Counted from the first letter of the stretch, positions 51,332 to 62,050 are shown. The stretch: DNA of 64,000 nucleotides from an uncultured Aquimarina sp. (GCF_947500065.1 NZ_CANMQT010000002.1:868001-932000); one strand, 5' to 3'. Notes: generated from the sequence alone by a model not told the origin. A program made the numbers and translations.

Positions 51332-54067
51332 TTACACTTCTTTCTCTGTAAAAGGAACTTCTAAGGTAGAAATTTCCGTAATTAGTTTCTTAAGCTGTAA
51401 CAAATATTCATCGAATACTTCAGTAGTAATTTCATAATCAACTTTTCCTCTTACAGATGCTTTTGTTCCGAATTTCAGAAACCCTTCTTTAAGATTTTTA
51501 AAAGAAATAATTCCTGCCTGAAAAGACCTTGATAGTGATTTTTCATTATGTTGCATATAGGCATATGCTAGTATTTGTATTGCTTTACTATACTTATAAT
51601 CTTCAGTAATTACATCCCAATCCATTAAAACTACATCACTTTTATTGACTTTACCTGTTTTATAATCAATGATTCTTAATTGTCCATCTAATTCATCTAT
51701 TCGATCTACTTTCCCTTTAATACATACAGGAAAATCAAGCTCAGGAATATTTAATTGAGTTTTTAGATTACTTTCAATCGCTATAATTTTTATTTGAGAT
51801 CCTGATTTTATAATCTTCTCTTCAGCTTTCAAGAAGTTATAAATATATCTTTTAGCTACTTCAAAAATAAGCAGGTTTTTACCTTGAGTTATATCTAATT
51901 TGGAATACTCTTTTCGGAACTGATATTTGATTTCAGCGTCAATCTGAGTAATCATTGTTGCAATATCCGCTACCGATACAAACCTGTTTTCTAAAGGTTT
52001 ATATAGATTTTCCAGCGTATTATGAATGACAGTTCCTAAAGTATTCGCCGCAATAGTTTCTTCGACCTGATCGCTTTCTCCGATTCCTAATACATATTTA
52101 TAATAAAAATCAATTGGGTTTCTAATATAGCTTGTTAATGCAGAAGGAGATAATCCATTGACAGCTAATTCCTTTATTTTTTTTAGAATTATATTGTCTT
52201 TTGCTATAACTAATGGTGCTCGGTTTAGTTTTGGTATTTCTGAAGATGCTATGTATTTAGATAACTTATGCTCCTTTATTTTATCAATTTCTAACTGGTA
52301 TAAAAACCTGCTTTTTTCTCCTCCACCAACACCTTCATCTTCAGTATTATATATAAGATATACTGTTTTTGCTCTTTGAATTAAACGATAAAAGTGATAT
52401 GTGTATATCGCGTCTTTTTCTTTATATGTCGGAAGATTATAAGCCCTTTTAAGATCGTACGGTATAAAAGAATTCATGCTTTTCCCTGCAGGCAAAACCC
52501 CTTCATTAACTGAAGTAATAATTACTGTTTCAAAATCCAAACAACGGGATTCTAGCATCCCCATTAATTGTAGTCCACTAAATGGCTCTCCTCTAAAATC
52601 CAGTGTCTCGGAATTAATGATATCTTTATATAAATTATATAAGGAGGATATTGTTGTGATATATTTATAGGTCTCACACAGCGTTAATAATCTATTAAAT
52701 ACAAGATGAAAATGATACACATACTCTAGTTCTAGAGGATCTTTCTCTTTATCTAAACCTTGTTTTAATAATTGAACTATTTTTCTGCATTGTTTTATTG
52801 CTTTTAACGCATTATCCCAAGGAGAAAATAATATTTCTAATATCCCTTTTTCCGAATCTCCTGTTTCATTTTGTAATTTTTCTATCGTAACAAATACCAA
52901 ATTTTCTCTAGAGATCTTACTGATCAATTGATTAGCTAAAGAACCTAATAACCAATGTGCAGGCTGACTATTTAGAATCTCCAGAACAGACTTGTAGTAT
53001 AACCCTTTAGGATGAACTGTTTTGTGCAACGCGAACAATAATTCAAAAAAAGACGCCACAGGAACTTCTCTAAGCGGTAATCCCATTGTTATATTCAATG
53101 TATTGATGGAATCTGGTAACGAGTTAAGTACAGGCAGCAACAATGATTCATCAGCCAATACCAATGCTGTTTTTTCCAAATCAACAGAAGGAATAGAAGT
53201 AAGTATCTGACCCGCCAATTTGGCTTGACCAATATTTTTGGGGACACCTATTAGTTTAATATCTTTTGAAGAAGAAAAATTATCTCGGATCCATTTAAAA
53301 GGTTTTTCCTTATAATAATCCCACTTATTTTTATAATCCCTTAGAAACAAAGAAGCCTCGTGATATTTGTTTTCTAAAAAGAATGTATCAGCATCCCAAT
53401 ACACCTCAGCAATATCAGATTCTAATAATGACTGAAAAATAATTTGCTCTGCATTATTGAGTGCATTAAATCCAACTAAAATATGTTTTTGATCATTTTC
53501 TTTAATATAATCAGTTATGTTTTCTGAAGCTTTTCTATATAACAATCCCTGATAACCAACCTTTTTTTCTAGTAGCTTATTCTTAAAATTAGTATAATAC
53601 TCAGATAAATTGTTCCAGAAACTTATATACTTCTGTATTAGTTCTGTTTTTTCCTTTTGAAGATACCAATGATTTAAATCTTGTATGCCTGATAGGTATG
53701 AAAAAAAACTCTCATTATCGATGCAGTATCGATCAATTTCATTAAAATCATATATTAAGGTCTGTGCCCAGCTACTGAATGTCTCAAGGTTTTCTTTTTC
53801 TAAATGCGTATGTGTGTTAAGATAGGTTTCATAAAACTCAAACAAGGTTTGAGTTCCATCAATCTGACGTAAACCAGATAGTTGAGTAATAAATTCTTCT
53901 ATACTAAGAATAATTGGGGCGAGAAAAGTTTGATCAGCATATTTCTGAAGCAACTCTCTTTTAAGAAAAAGCCCTGCTCTCTTGCTAGGAAGTATAAAAA
54001 TAAGCTCACTTATGTTGTGATCTTTTTTGTGTACTTCTGATATAACTTCTTTTAAAAAACTATCCAC
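51332..54067 (-). CDS. AddB-like PD-(D/E)XK nuclease/inactive helicase, 911 aa
   Basis: The start is GTG 54067 (an in-frame stop lies just upstream). The N-terminus has ILPSKRAGLFLKRELLQK, the degenerate Walker-like motif of AddB-type proteins, then helicase-like blocks without intact motifs. The C-terminus carries a RecB-type PD-(D/E)XK nuclease (FYYKYVLGIGE, VCIKGKVDRIDELDGQLRI, IDYKTGKV). AddB partners AddA in double-strand-break end resection for recombination. The AddA-like helicase lies at 55820, separated by the OmpA-family gene. No iron-sulfur cysteine cluster was noticed. Confidence 0.85.
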   Translation of the reverse strand: MDSFLKEVISEVHKKDHNISELIFILPSKRAGLFLKRELLQKYADQTFLAPIILSIEEFITQLSGLRQIDGTQTLFEFYETYLNTHTHLEKENLETFSSWAQTLIYDFNEIDRYCIDNESFFSYLSGIQDLNHWYLQKEKTELIQKYISFWNNLSEYYTNFKNKLLEKKVGYQGLLYRKASENITDYIKENDQKHILVGFNALNNAEQIIFQSLLESDIAEVYWDADTFFLENKYHEASLFLRDYKNKWDYYKEKPFKWIRDNFSSSKDIKLIGVPKNIGQAKLAGQILTSIPSVDLEKTALVLADESLLLPVLNSLPDSINTLNITMGLPLREVPVASFFELLFALHKTVHPKGLYYKSVLEILNSQPAHWLLGSLANQLISKISRENLVFVTIEKLQNETGDSEKGILEILFSPWDNALKAIKQCRKIVQLLKQGLDKEKDPLELEYVYHFHLVFNRLLTLCETYKYITTISSLYNLYKDIINSETLDFRGEPFSGLQLMGMLESRCLDFETVIITSVNEGVLPAGKSMNSFIPYDLKRAYNLPTYKEKDAIYTYHFYRLIQRAKTVYLIYNTEDEGVGGGEKSRFLYQLEIDKIKEHKLSKYIASSEIPKLNRAPLVIAKDNIILKKIKELAVNGLSPSALTSYIRNPIDFYYKYVLGIGESDQVEETIAANTLGTVIHNTLENLYKPLENRFVSVADIATMITQIDAEIKYQFRKEYSKLDITQGKNLLIFEVAKRYIYNFLKAEEKIIKSGSQIKIIAIESNLKTQLNIPELDFPVCIKGKVDRIDELDGQLRIIDYKTGKVNKSDVVLMDWDVITEDYKYSKAIQILAYAYMQHNEKSLSRSFQAGIISFKNLKEGFLKFGTKASVRGKVDYEITTEVFDEYLLQLKKLITEISTLEVPFTEKEV

Positions 54068-54080
54068 CCTTTAAAAATAA

Positions 54081-54108
54081 AAAACGTCCCGAATAATCGG
54101 GACGTTTT
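54081..54108 (-). terminator. Rho-independent terminator downstream of the OmpA-family gene
   Basis: A perfect 11-bp inverted repeat (AAAACGTCCCG / CGGGACGTTTT, loop AATAAT) followed on the minus strand by TTTATTTTT. It lies between the OmpA stop (54141) and the AddB-like start (54067), so it should end OmpA transcription and largely isolate AddB. Confidence 0.85.
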
Positions 54109-54140
54109 ATCAATGTATTATATTATTTAGTGAAAAATAA

Positions 54141-55535
54141 TTACTTCACTAAGTTGATCTCTACACGTCTGTTTTGTGCTCTACCAGCTCTAGTTTTGTT
54201 AGATGCAACTGGTCTTGATTCTCCATAACCAACAGCAGATAATCTGAACTGATCGATACCATTACTAGTTAAGAAAGTCTTAACAGCATTTGCTCTAGAA
54301 TCAGAAAGTTTTTGATTATTTGCTTCTCTACCTTGACTATCTGTATGCCCTTCAATAACGAATTTAGCAGTTGGATATTCTTTAAGGATAGCGATGATAT
54401 CATTCAATACTTTAGTAGACTGATCTTTGATAGTTGACTTACCTGAGTCAAATAATACTTGAGCAGCATACTCATTTAAAGTTTTCTGGATTTCTTCAGT
54501 TACTTCAGGACAACCATTGTTAGCAACAGTACCAGCAACATCAGGACAGTTATCGTCTTTGTCTAATACTCCGTCACCATCTTTATCTTGGTAAGGACAT
54601 CCGTTGTTAGCAGCAGGACCAGCTTCGTTAGGACAACCATCTTTAGCGTCAGTGATTCCATCACCGTCAGCATCAGGACATCCATTTAAGTTAGCTAAAC
54701 CAGCAACTGTAGGACAATCATCTTTAGGATCAGCAATTCCGTCACCATCAGTATCAGGACATCCATTAAATTCTGCAGTACCTGCAGTATCAGGACAGTC
54801 ATCTTTAGCATCAGTGATTCCATCACCATCAGTATCAGGACATCCGTTAAATTCAGCTAAACCAGGAACGTCGATACATTCGTCATCTTTATCAAATACA
54901 CCGTCACCATCAGTATCCTTACCTCCGAATGCGAAAGTAATTCCTGCAGAGTGTTGGAAGTGAGTTGGAGGATAGTTACTAACCTCATAGTCTTCAAATA
55001 CGTGCTTATAAGTAGTTTGTAAATTGAAAGCTAAATTTTCAGTTAACCAAAGATTAACCCCTAAAGAACCATTTAAAGTTCCAGCACCAATCTCATCAAG
55101 CCAAGTGTATCCACCACCTACTCCTAGGTAAGGATCAAACCATTTTGTTTTTAGAGCATTTTTAAAGCTGTAGCTTATTGTTCCATCCGCTGCATAATAA
55201 GATAAGTCATCTACTGTCTGATCTACTCCTGCTTCATTTTCGCCATATTTGTCGATTTTGTTAACTGTACCTGCAACGGTAAAAGTAAACCCATCTCCTA
55301 TATATCTACCAATCGATAATTTAGATACAGATGGAAGAATGTTCCAGTGGTCACTAACGTTAAAATACTCGTCAAAGATTTCTCCCTGTACAGGTAAATC
55401 TCCTCCGGTAGGAAAGATATCAACAGCATTAACGCCAATCGATACTGCCCAAGGGTTGTTTTGATCTTGTGCATTCGCAGTACTAAACCCAAGTACTAAT
55501 AACGAAGCCACTAAAAATCTGCTAAGATGTTTCAT
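54141..55535 (-). CDS. OmpA-family outer-membrane protein with thrombospondin type-3 repeats, 464 aa
   Basis: ATG 55535 is preferred over an in-frame TTG two codons upstream. A signal peptide (cleavage near ANAQ) precedes an 8-stranded barrel-like region (about 30-210), then six TSP3-type calcium repeats of the form [15 protein letters not shown] (about 212-340), and an OmpA/MotB peptidoglycan-binding domain ([33 protein letters not shown]). It is a standard highly expressed flavobacterial outer-membrane protein, supported by its strong promoter and terminator. Confidence 0.93.
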   Translation of the reverse strand: MKHLSRFLVASLLVLGFSTANAQDQNNPWAVSIGVNAVDIFPTGGDLPVQGEIFDEYFNVSDHWNILPSVSKLSIGRYIGDGFTFTVAGTVNKIDKYGENEAGVDQTVDDLSYYAADGTISYSFKNALKTKWFDPYLGVGGGYTWLDEIGAGTLNGSLGVNLWLTENLAFNLQTTYKHVFEDYEVSNYPPTHFQHSAGITFAFGGKDTDGDGVFDKDDECIDVPGLAEFNGCPDTDGDGITDAKDDCPDTAGTAEFNGCPDTDGDGIADPKDDCPTVAGLANLNGCPDADGDGITDAKDGCPNEAGPAANNGCPYQDKDGDGVLDKDDNCPDVAGTVANNGCPEVTEEIQKTLNEYAAQVLFDSGKSTIKDQSTKVLNDIIAILKEYPTAKFVIEGHTDSQGREANNQKLSDSRANAVKTFLTSNGIDQFRLSAVGYGESRPVASNKTRAGRAQNRRVEINLVK

Positions 55536-55569
55536 ATTCAATAATTTAATTTTTAAGTGTTAATTAGAG

Positions 55570-55600
55570 CAAATGTAATATGTTAAAAATTACTGTCAAA
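55570..55600 (-). promoter_or_regulatory. Promoter of the OmpA-family gene (TTTG-N19-TAnnTTTG)
   Basis: On the minus strand, a -33 TTTG (complement 55597-55600) and a -7 TACATTTG (complement 55570-55577) are separated by 19 nt, an exact match to the Bacteroidota consensus. It lies 35 nt upstream of the ATG. The remaining 200 nt up to the AddA-like stop are AT rich with nothing else evident. Confidence 0.8.
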
Positions 55601-55819
55601 GACAAAACTAATAAATTTTTCTTAATAGGCCAGTGTATATCGACCTTTGCGAAGTTTTTAAAGCTTTATTTTAAATCTTTAAGTGCCCCTCAAATGTGAA
55701 AAAAACGGCTTATTTAGGTGAAATTTATGCTTGTAATTTCCTCAATTACGCTACAATTATAAGATAAAAATATTTTTTATCAGTAAATTTCTACTAGTAA
55801 TTACGAAAATAATTATTAT

Positions 55820-58800
55820 TTATATATATTTTAAAGTGATCTCATCATTAAAATATACCAGTATCTTATCACTTAACCTGTACCCTATTTCTTGTAGAAG
55901 TGAACCGTATTTTTCCAATTGCTTAGCATGAGAACTACTGTACTCACCTGTTTTATAGTCAATTACAGTTGCCGCCCCATGTATATCGATGGTAACTCTA
56001 TCTGGTCTATATATCTTTCCATTTGATATGATATCCCTTTCGTTTAGCACTATATTGTCCTCAGAAAAATATTTAGAGAGTGACGGATGGTCTAATACCA
56101 TTTTTAACTCGTTATAAACGGTTTCTTTATCTAAAAGACTAATCATACCTGTTTCAAAAGCATTTTCTACAACGCTTTCCAAATCTTGATGCGTATGTAC
56201 AAATGACATCATATCATGTATTAGATTACCTTTTTCTATAGCAGTTTCTTGTAAAGTATCCCATAGTTTACCTGAATTTGTAACAACATTCACTTTATAT
56301 TTCTTACTAGAGTTTTCTAATTTGGTAAGCTTTATACTTTTTACTTTAGAACTACTGGATATAATTTCCTTATCCGGCTTCTGGGGAGCACCAAAATTAT
56401 ATACTAACTGTTCATCGTTCCATCTGCCAATATGTTTCAAATAATTAATAAGTTTTCCCGAAAACTTATTTGGATTACTTTCTCCTCTACTATTTATCTC
56501 TGCTTTAGAAATAACATATAATTGTTCTTCTGCTCTTGTTAGAGCAACGTATAAAAGATTAAAAGCATCTAACTCTAATCGGGACTGATGTTTTTGAACA
56601 ATGTTTTCTGCTTGAGAACCATATTCAGAAAGCTCTTTATTATAATTGACAAATACCTCTTCGAAACCATTGAAATCTTTTTTTGAAACCGGCAACCAGG
56701 ATTTGGGCTCTATTTCTCTGTAAATATCAATATTGGCATACGGATAAATAACACAAGGAAACTCTAGGCCTTTAGATTTATGTATTGTCATTATTTGAAT
56801 TGCCTCTTCACCTTCTGGCGCAATTATACTTAGTTTATCTTTTTTGTGCTCCCAGTACGTTAAAAACCCAATAATTCCTTCCGCATGTTTTTGGGTATAA
56901 CCAAATATTACATCTAAAAGAAATTGAACATATGCAGGTGATATCGATGTAAGTTTAAAACAGTTTATAATATATTCTACCGCTTCATAAAAAGGTTTTA
57001 CATCCAATTGATGAAAGTTAAATTCTATTCCAAATGATTTAATTGCATTACAGAATGCTTTTTTGTCTGTAAATACCAACTTCTTTAAAAAGGAGTGTTT
57101 ATTTGGTATAGAAAACTGTTCCGTTATAAAATGTATTACGTTTGTTTTGGCAGCAAGCTCATCAGGTCGTATGAACCAAGTAAGCATATCTATAACAAAA
57201 CATACTCTCGGATCATTTTTGAGCAATAACGTTTCTGACGAAATAATAGAAAACCCTTTTTCAGTAAGAAAATCTGCAATCAAAGCTCCTTCTTTTTGCT
57301 TTCTTGTTAGAATACAGATTTCATTAAGTAAATATCCTTTTTCTTTAAGTTTCACTACTGATTCATATACTTTTTCGGGATATATTTCATTTTCTTCTGC
57401 TGCATTTTTAGCCTTGATAAAAGAAAGTTCTACATACCCTTCTTTTTTCTCATTGTACTCCTGATTATTTCCTAATAGGTATAATTTTTTATGTAAATCA
57501 TCGCTAAAATCATTTGATAAAAAAGTAAACAAATCATTATTAAACTTAATTATCTCTTTATGACTACGATAATTTTTAGGTAAATTAAGAACTCTTTTTT
57601 CTTCAATAGAAAATGGGTTTTGGTCTAAAGAAAGATTAATGAACTGTTCTGCTTTCCCACCGCGCCACCTGTAAATTGCCTGTTTAGCATCTCCTACTAT
57701 AGTCAGTTGCCCTCTTTTACCGCTTAGCGTCTCTGATGAAATTGCATTATCAATCAAAGGCACAATATTATTCCATTGTAACTCTGATGTATCTTGAAAC
57801 TCGTCTATAAAATAATCACGATAACGCTCTCCTAATCTTTCATATATAAAAGGAGCCGGTTGATCTTGAATAGCTTCACTAATAATTCTATTAAACTCCG
57901 ATATTAATAAAATACTCCTTTCCTTTTTTATTTTTTGAAGCTCCTTATTAATAACATTCAAAACGGAAAGAGGAGTAAGGTTATTAATTATATTTTCATA
58001 TAACTTTATATAAAGTATTTGTTGTTTTGTGTCTAAAAACCCTTCTTCGATTAAAGGACGAATGCTATCTATCGATTCTTTTTTATGGTCATCTAGCTTA
58101 GCTCCGTAGAATGAAGCTGTTTGTATATTCTGTTTCCATGCAGCTTTAAAATCTAATTTGGTTTCTCCTTCTGCAAGCTTCTGAAAATGATTAGGAATTG
58201 ATCCACGTGTGAAATCTTTATATTCGATTCCAGCATTTTCTATTTTATTCAGAATTTCTTTTGAATTAGAAATAATTTCTCTCTTAGTTACTAAGACTTT
58301 ATGTTTTAAGCTTGTTTTTAGGTTATCAAAATCATCTGCTGTCTTATCCGAAAGATTATCTAGATGTGCGCGATCATTTTCGCTAAACAACAGACGAGCT
58401 GCTTTATTAAGTTCAACCGTAATATCCCAACTTTTATCATCCTCTAATTTACTTAAAGCAAAATCTATAATTGTTTCAGTAAGTACCGTGTCGTCGCCTA
58501 CTTTTGCTATAACTGCATCTACTGATTCTTCAATTAATGATTCCGTATCCATTTCAATTTCAAAATTCATTGGAATTCCTAAATCACGTGCAAAAGTTCG
58601 AATTATTCGATGAGTAAAAGTATCTATCGTTACTATATCAAAAGCAGCATAATTATGTAGAATACTTTTAAGAACCCGATCAGCTTTTTGCTTAACTACT
58701 TGTTCCTCTAGCCCAGTTTCTTGAATTATATCATTTAATAAAGACTCATACTTTGGTGATAATTTTGCATTCCGAATACCAACGAGATTTTCCAAAACTC

Positions 58801-58972
58801 TGGTTTTCATCTCTGCAACTGCTTTATTAGTAAAAGTAATTGCTAAAATATTCTTATAAGCATCCTTAAATTCTCCTGTTAAAAGCGCTATTAAGTAAGC
58901 TTTTACCAAGGTATACGTTTTCCCCGCACCTGCGGCGGCATTATAAATAGTAAAAGGATATTGAGAATTCAA
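55820..58972 (-). CDS. AddA-like UvrD/Rep helicase-nuclease, 1050 aa
   Basis: Starts at TTG 58972, the only start that keeps the N-terminus: Walker A AAAGAGKTYT is at residues 12-21 and the upstream frame stops at once. Superfamily I helicase motifs follow: DEFQDTSELQW (motif II), VGDAKQAIYRWRGG (motif III), LPKNYRSH (motif IV) and LLYVALTRAEEQLYV (motif VI). The C-terminus holds a RecB-type nuclease (YRPDRVTIDIHGAATVIDYK, key parts DRV and IDYKTGEYS). With the AddB-like protein it should form the double-strand-break resection complex; Bacteroidota annotate the pair as UvrD-helicase and PD-(D/E)XK protein. Confidence 0.92.
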   Translation of the reverse strand: MNSQYPFTIYNAAAGAGKTYTLVKAYLIALLTGEFKDAYKNILAITFTNKAVAEMKTRVLENLVGIRNAKLSPKYESLLNDIIQETGLEEQVVKQKADRVLKSILHNYAAFDIVTIDTFTHRIIRTFARDLGIPMNFEIEMDTESLIEESVDAVIAKVGDDTVLTETIIDFALSKLEDDKSWDITVELNKAARLLFSENDRAHLDNLSDKTADDFDNLKTSLKHKVLVTKREIISNSKEILNKIENAGIEYKDFTRGSIPNHFQKLAEGETKLDFKAAWKQNIQTASFYGAKLDDHKKESIDSIRPLIEEGFLDTKQQILYIKLYENIINNLTPLSVLNVINKELQKIKKERSILLISEFNRIISEAIQDQPAPFIYERLGERYRDYFIDEFQDTSELQWNNIVPLIDNAISSETLSGKRGQLTIVGDAKQAIYRWRGGKAEQFINLSLDQNPFSIEEKRVLNLPKNYRSHKEIIKFNNDLFTFLSNDFSDDLHKKLYLLGNNQEYNEKKEGYVELSFIKAKNAAEENEIYPEKVYESVVKLKEKGYLLNEICILTRKQKEGALIADFLTEKGFSIISSETLLLKNDPRVCFVIDMLTWFIRPDELAAKTNVIHFITEQFSIPNKHSFLKKLVFTDKKAFCNAIKSFGIEFNFHQLDVKPFYEAVEYIINCFKLTSISPAYVQFLLDVIFGYTQKHAEGIIGFLTYWEHKKDKLSIIAPEGEEAIQIMTIHKSKGLEFPCVIYPYANIDIYREIEPKSWLPVSKKDFNGFEEVFVNYNKELSEYGSQAENIVQKHQSRLELDAFNLLYVALTRAEEQLYVISKAEINSRGESNPNKFSGKLINYLKHIGRWNDEQLVYNFGAPQKPDKEIISSSSKVKSIKLTKLENSSKKYKVNVVTNSGKLWDTLQETAIEKGNLIHDMMSFVHTHQDLESVVENAFETGMISLLDKETVYNELKMVLDHPSLSKYFSEDNIVLNERDIISNGKIYRPDRVTIDIHGAATVIDYKTGEYSSSHAKQLEKYGSLLQEIGYRLSDKILVYFNDEITLKYI

Positions 58973-59131
58973 GTTTGTTTTTTTACTAAAGTATCAAAAA
59001 AGACTAGTTTTTGGCTAGTAATAATCACTAAAAATAAATTGAACACAAGTATAGCATAGAAAGGGGTTAGGAAAACTTTTAATTTAATTAATTTATAACA
59101 AATATTAATTTTTATTCATCACTCTTATTCC

Positions 59132-59139
59132 TAAATTTG
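59132..59139 (+). promoter_or_regulatory. -7 promoter box of the superoxide dismutase gene
   Basis: TAAATTTG fits TAnnTTTG and lies 42 nt before the ATG at 59174. No good TTTG at -33 is seen. The 201-nt divergent region upstream also serves the AddA-like gene, for which no clear box was found. Confidence 0.55.
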
Positions 59140-59173
59140 GTTTCATTTTTTCTTATTAACTAAAAAATAGATT

Positions 59174-59782
59174 ATGTCATTCGAATTACCAAAATTAAAC
59201 TATGCCTTTGATGCATTAGAACCTAATATAGATGCCCGTACTATGGAAATTCATCATGATAAACATCATGCTGGTTATACTAATAAATTAAACGCAGCTA
59301 TTGCTGGATCTGATTTAGAAGGTAAGACTATAGAGAATATTCTTATTAATTTAGATATGTCTAATGGCGCAGTTAGAAACAATGGTGGTGGTTACTATAA
59401 CCATGGTTTGTTCTGGGAAATTATGTCTCCTAATGGAGGAGGTGCTCCATCTGGCGAACTTGCAGAAGCTATCAATAATTCTTTTGGTTCTTTTGATGCG
59501 TTTAAAGACTCTTTTTCTAAAGCAGCTGCAACTCAATTCGGTTCTGGATGGGCGTGGTTATGTGTTCAAGAAGGTGGTAAATTAGAGGTATGCGCTACTC
59601 CAAATCAAGATAACCCATTAATGCCAGGTATTGGTTGTGGAGGAACTCCTGTTCTAGGATTAGATGTATGGGAACATGCATATTACTTAAATTATCAAAA
59701 TCGTAGACCTGATTATATCAATGCATTTTTTAATGTGATTAACTGGGATGAAGTTTCTACAAGATATGCTCAAGGAAAGTAA
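59174..59782 (+). CDS. sodA: Superoxide dismutase, Fe/Mn family, Mn-type signature
   Basis: Full-length (202 aa) cytosolic enzyme converting superoxide to oxygen and hydrogen peroxide. Metal ligands are His27 (in EIHHDKHH), His77 ([11 protein letters not shown]), Asp164 and His168 (DVWEHAYYL). Gln145 in ATPNQDNPL and the GGGYYNH segment are the Mn-type arrangement; a cambialistic enzyme cannot be excluded. Its own promoter box and a strong terminator make it a single-gene unit, facing away from the AddA-like gene. Confidence 0.95.
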   Translation: MSFELPKLNYAFDALEPNIDARTMEIHHDKHHAGYTNKLNAAIAGSDLEGKTIENILINLDMSNGAVRNNGGGYYNHGLFWEIMSPNGGGAPSGELAEAINNSFGSFDAFKDSFSKAAATQFGSGWAWLCVQEGGKLEVCATPNQDNPLMPGIGCGGTPVLGLDVWEHAYYLNYQNRRPDYINAFFNVINWDEVSTRYAQGK

Positions 59783-59811
59783 TATCCTATAGAACAACAG
59801 TAAATAAAAAG

Positions 59812-59845
59812 AAAAGAGTCATATAATAATTATATGACTCTTTTT
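59812..59845 (+). terminator. Rho-independent terminator of the superoxide dismutase gene
   Basis: A near-perfect inverted repeat (AAAAGAGTCATATAAT / ATTATATGACTCTTTT) followed by T's, 30 nt after the stop codon. Confidence 0.85.
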
Positions 59846-59877
59846 ATATATGATTATTTTACAAAATGTTCTAAAAT

Positions 59878-59906
59878 AAAAAAAGGTGGAAAGTCCACCT
59901 TTTTTT
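59878..59906 (-). terminator. Terminator of the purF-like gene (bidirectional hairpin)
   Basis: A perfect 13-bp inverted repeat (AAAAAAAGGTGGA / TCCACCTTTTTTT, 3-nt loop) with A/T runs on both sides, so it can act in either direction. It ends the minus-strand purF-like transcript and backs up the sod terminator. The 150 nt from here to the purF stop show nothing else. Confidence 0.8.
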
Positions 59907-60059
59907 GCCCCAAATCTACCATGAACTTAACCTACTTATGCTATGGCTCTGCTAATATATAGCGTTATTTCGTTGCGTAAAAATGTTTTAGATGAAAGGT
60001 CGAAATATTTGTTGAACTACACAAATTAACTGATTTTAACAACGAGGTTTTTCATTTTT

Positions 60060-61958
60060 TTAGTAAGCACGCTCATTTTTACCTTCAAAGAAGTTTATAA
60101 AAGCCTTATTTACAACTCGATTCCCACCTATAGTTGGATAGTCCCCTGTAAAATACCAATCACCAAGGTTCTTAGGACAAGCCATATGGAGGTTATCTAC
60201 TGTTTGATAAATGATCTTTATTTCTGCATTAACAGTCTTATCAGAAAGTAATTCAGCTATTTTATCACTTATTTCCTGATCAGAAAAACCTTCATAAATT
60301 TCCTTTACAAAATTCTGAACCTCTTTATCCTCTAAGTTTTCTTGAGCTTTACATTTCTCATATACCTGCTCTACTAAATCGTAATTTCCATTTTCTTTCA
60401 ATAGTTCTAAGGCCGCCTTAAATGCTATAAGACCTTCGAGTCTTGCCATATCGATTCCATAACAATCAGGATAACGAATTTGTGGAGCTGAAGAAACAAC
60501 AATAATCTTCTTCGGTTTCAATCTATCGAGCATTTTAAGAATACTCTTCTTCAAGGTTGTACCTCTTACAATACTATCATCTATAATTACCAGATTATCT
60601 TCAGGTCTTACTACTCCATAAGTAACATCGTATACGTGAGCTACTAGATCATCCCTACTACTGTCTTCTGTAATAAATGTACGTAATTTAGCATCTTTAA
60701 TTGCTAATTTCTCTGTTCTTAATCTAGGAGAAAGTATTTCCTTTAATCGTTCATCTGTTAATGAATCTTTTTCAGAAAGTATCGTCTCGTTTTTTTGTTT
60801 ATTTAATTCATCCTGCGCTGCTTCCACCATACCATAGAATGATGTTTCGGCAGTGTTAGGGATAAAAGAAAAAACTGTATTAACCGTGTCATGATCAATT
60901 TGCTTTAACACTTGCGGCATGATTAGTTTACCCAGTTTCTTTCGTTCCTCATAAATTTCGGCATCACTTCCTCTAGAAAAATAAATACGTTCAAAAGAAC
61001 AGGCTTTTCTTTCTAACGGTTCAATAATTTTACTTATTGATGTTGTTCCATCCTTCTTAACGATAATAGCTTTTCCTGGATCTAATTCTATCACCTTATC
61101 AAAAGGAACATTAAACACTGTTTGAATCACAGGTCTTTCAGAAGCTACTACCACAATCTCATCATCCTTATAATAATAGGCAGGTCTTATTCCAGCTGGA
61201 TCTCTAAGAACAAAAGCGTCTCCATGGCCTAGCATTCCTGCCATCGCATATCCTCCATCCCAGTCTCTTGAAGATTTCTTAAGGATTTTAGCAACATTTA
61301 ATCTTTCCACAATTTGTGGAGATGCATCTACTTTGCTGTATCCTTCTTTTTTAAGTTTCTTATATAATTTGGCCACTTCAGAATCCAAAAAGTGTCCAAT
61401 TTTTTCCATCACAGTTACCGTATCCACATGATCTTTAGGATGCTGACCTAATCGTACTAGATTATCAAATAGTACATTATTATTAGTCATATTAAAATTC
61501 CCAGCAACGATAAGGTTACGATGCATCCAATTGTTTTGTCTTAAAAATGGATGTACACTTTCTACACTATTTTTACCAAAGGTACCATAACGAACATGTC
61601 CTAAAAGCACTTCTCCTATATATGGAATGTTTTGTTTCTGTAGTTCTACATCATCTGTATACTCTGGATGTTCAACTAACTCCTTATTAATCCTATCATT
61701 AATCTGCGAAAAAATATCCTGAATTGGTTGAGATTCACTGGAGCGAACTCTACTTATATATCTTTCTCCTGGCGGTGTATCTAATTTAATACTAGCAAAT
61801 CCTGCTCCGTCTTGTCCACGATTATGTTGCTTTTCCATCATCAGATACATTTTATTTACTCCATAAAATGCACTTCCGTATTTTTCCTTATAATACTCTA
61901 ATGGTTTTAATAGTCTAATAAATGCTATTCCGCATTCATGTTTTAAGGCATCACTCAT
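60060..61958 (-). CDS. purF: Long amidophosphoribosyltransferase (PurF-like), 632 aa
   Basis: Catalyses, or is homologous to, the first step of purine synthesis: PRPP plus glutamine to phosphoribosylamine. The N-terminal glutaminase nucleophile is Cys9 (HECGIAF), so an eight-residue propeptide should be removed. The class II amidotransferase residues include QHNRGQDGAGFAS and LLGHVRYGTFG; the PRPP site is VIIDDSIVRGTTLKKS. At 632 residues it is over 100 longer than standard PurF (about 470-510), with extra sequence at both the junction and C-terminus. This long form next to a PfkB kinase is a recurring flavobacterial pair. Whether it is the sole PurF is unknown. Confidence 0.88.
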   Translation of the reverse strand: MSDALKHECGIAFIRLLKPLEYYKEKYGSAFYGVNKMYLMMEKQHNRGQDGAGFASIKLDTPPGERYISRVRSSESQPIQDIFSQINDRINKELVEHPEYTDDVELQKQNIPYIGEVLLGHVRYGTFGKNSVESVHPFLRQNNWMHRNLIVAGNFNMTNNNVLFDNLVRLGQHPKDHVDTVTVMEKIGHFLDSEVAKLYKKLKKEGYSKVDASPQIVERLNVAKILKKSSRDWDGGYAMAGMLGHGDAFVLRDPAGIRPAYYYKDDEIVVVASERPVIQTVFNVPFDKVIELDPGKAIIVKKDGTTSISKIIEPLERKACSFERIYFSRGSDAEIYEERKKLGKLIMPQVLKQIDHDTVNTVFSFIPNTAETSFYGMVEAAQDELNKQKNETILSEKDSLTDERLKEILSPRLRTEKLAIKDAKLRTFITEDSSRDDLVAHVYDVTYGVVRPEDNLVIIDDSIVRGTTLKKSILKMLDRLKPKKIIVVSSAPQIRYPDCYGIDMARLEGLIAFKAALELLKENGNYDLVEQVYEKCKAQENLEDKEVQNFVKEIYEGFSDQEISDKIAELLSDKTVNAEIKIIYQTVDNLHMACPKNLGDWYFTGDYPTIGGNRVVNKAFINFFEGKNERAY

Positions 61959-62005
61959 TGTATTCCAAAAATTCTATTGTTGTGTTATAGTAGGTATCTC
62001 CCAAA

Positions 62006-62038
62006 TTAAAAAAGCCCTTACACAAAATGAGCAGGGCT
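62006..62038 (-). terminator. Rho-independent terminator of the PfkB kinase gene
   Basis: On the minus strand, AGCCCT (from 62038) pairs with AGGGCT ending at 62013, followed by a T6 run. The hairpin lies 13 nt after the kinase stop and before the purF-like start, so the two genes are probably transcribed separately. Confidence 0.7.
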
Positions 62039-62050
62039 GATTATTTATCA

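Noticed and set aside
54604..54963. A 119-residue + strand frame inside the OmpA-family gene
   Set aside because: It is antisense to the TSP3 repeats; its proline/serine repeats are the complement of the D.DGDG repeats and there is no independent coding evidence.
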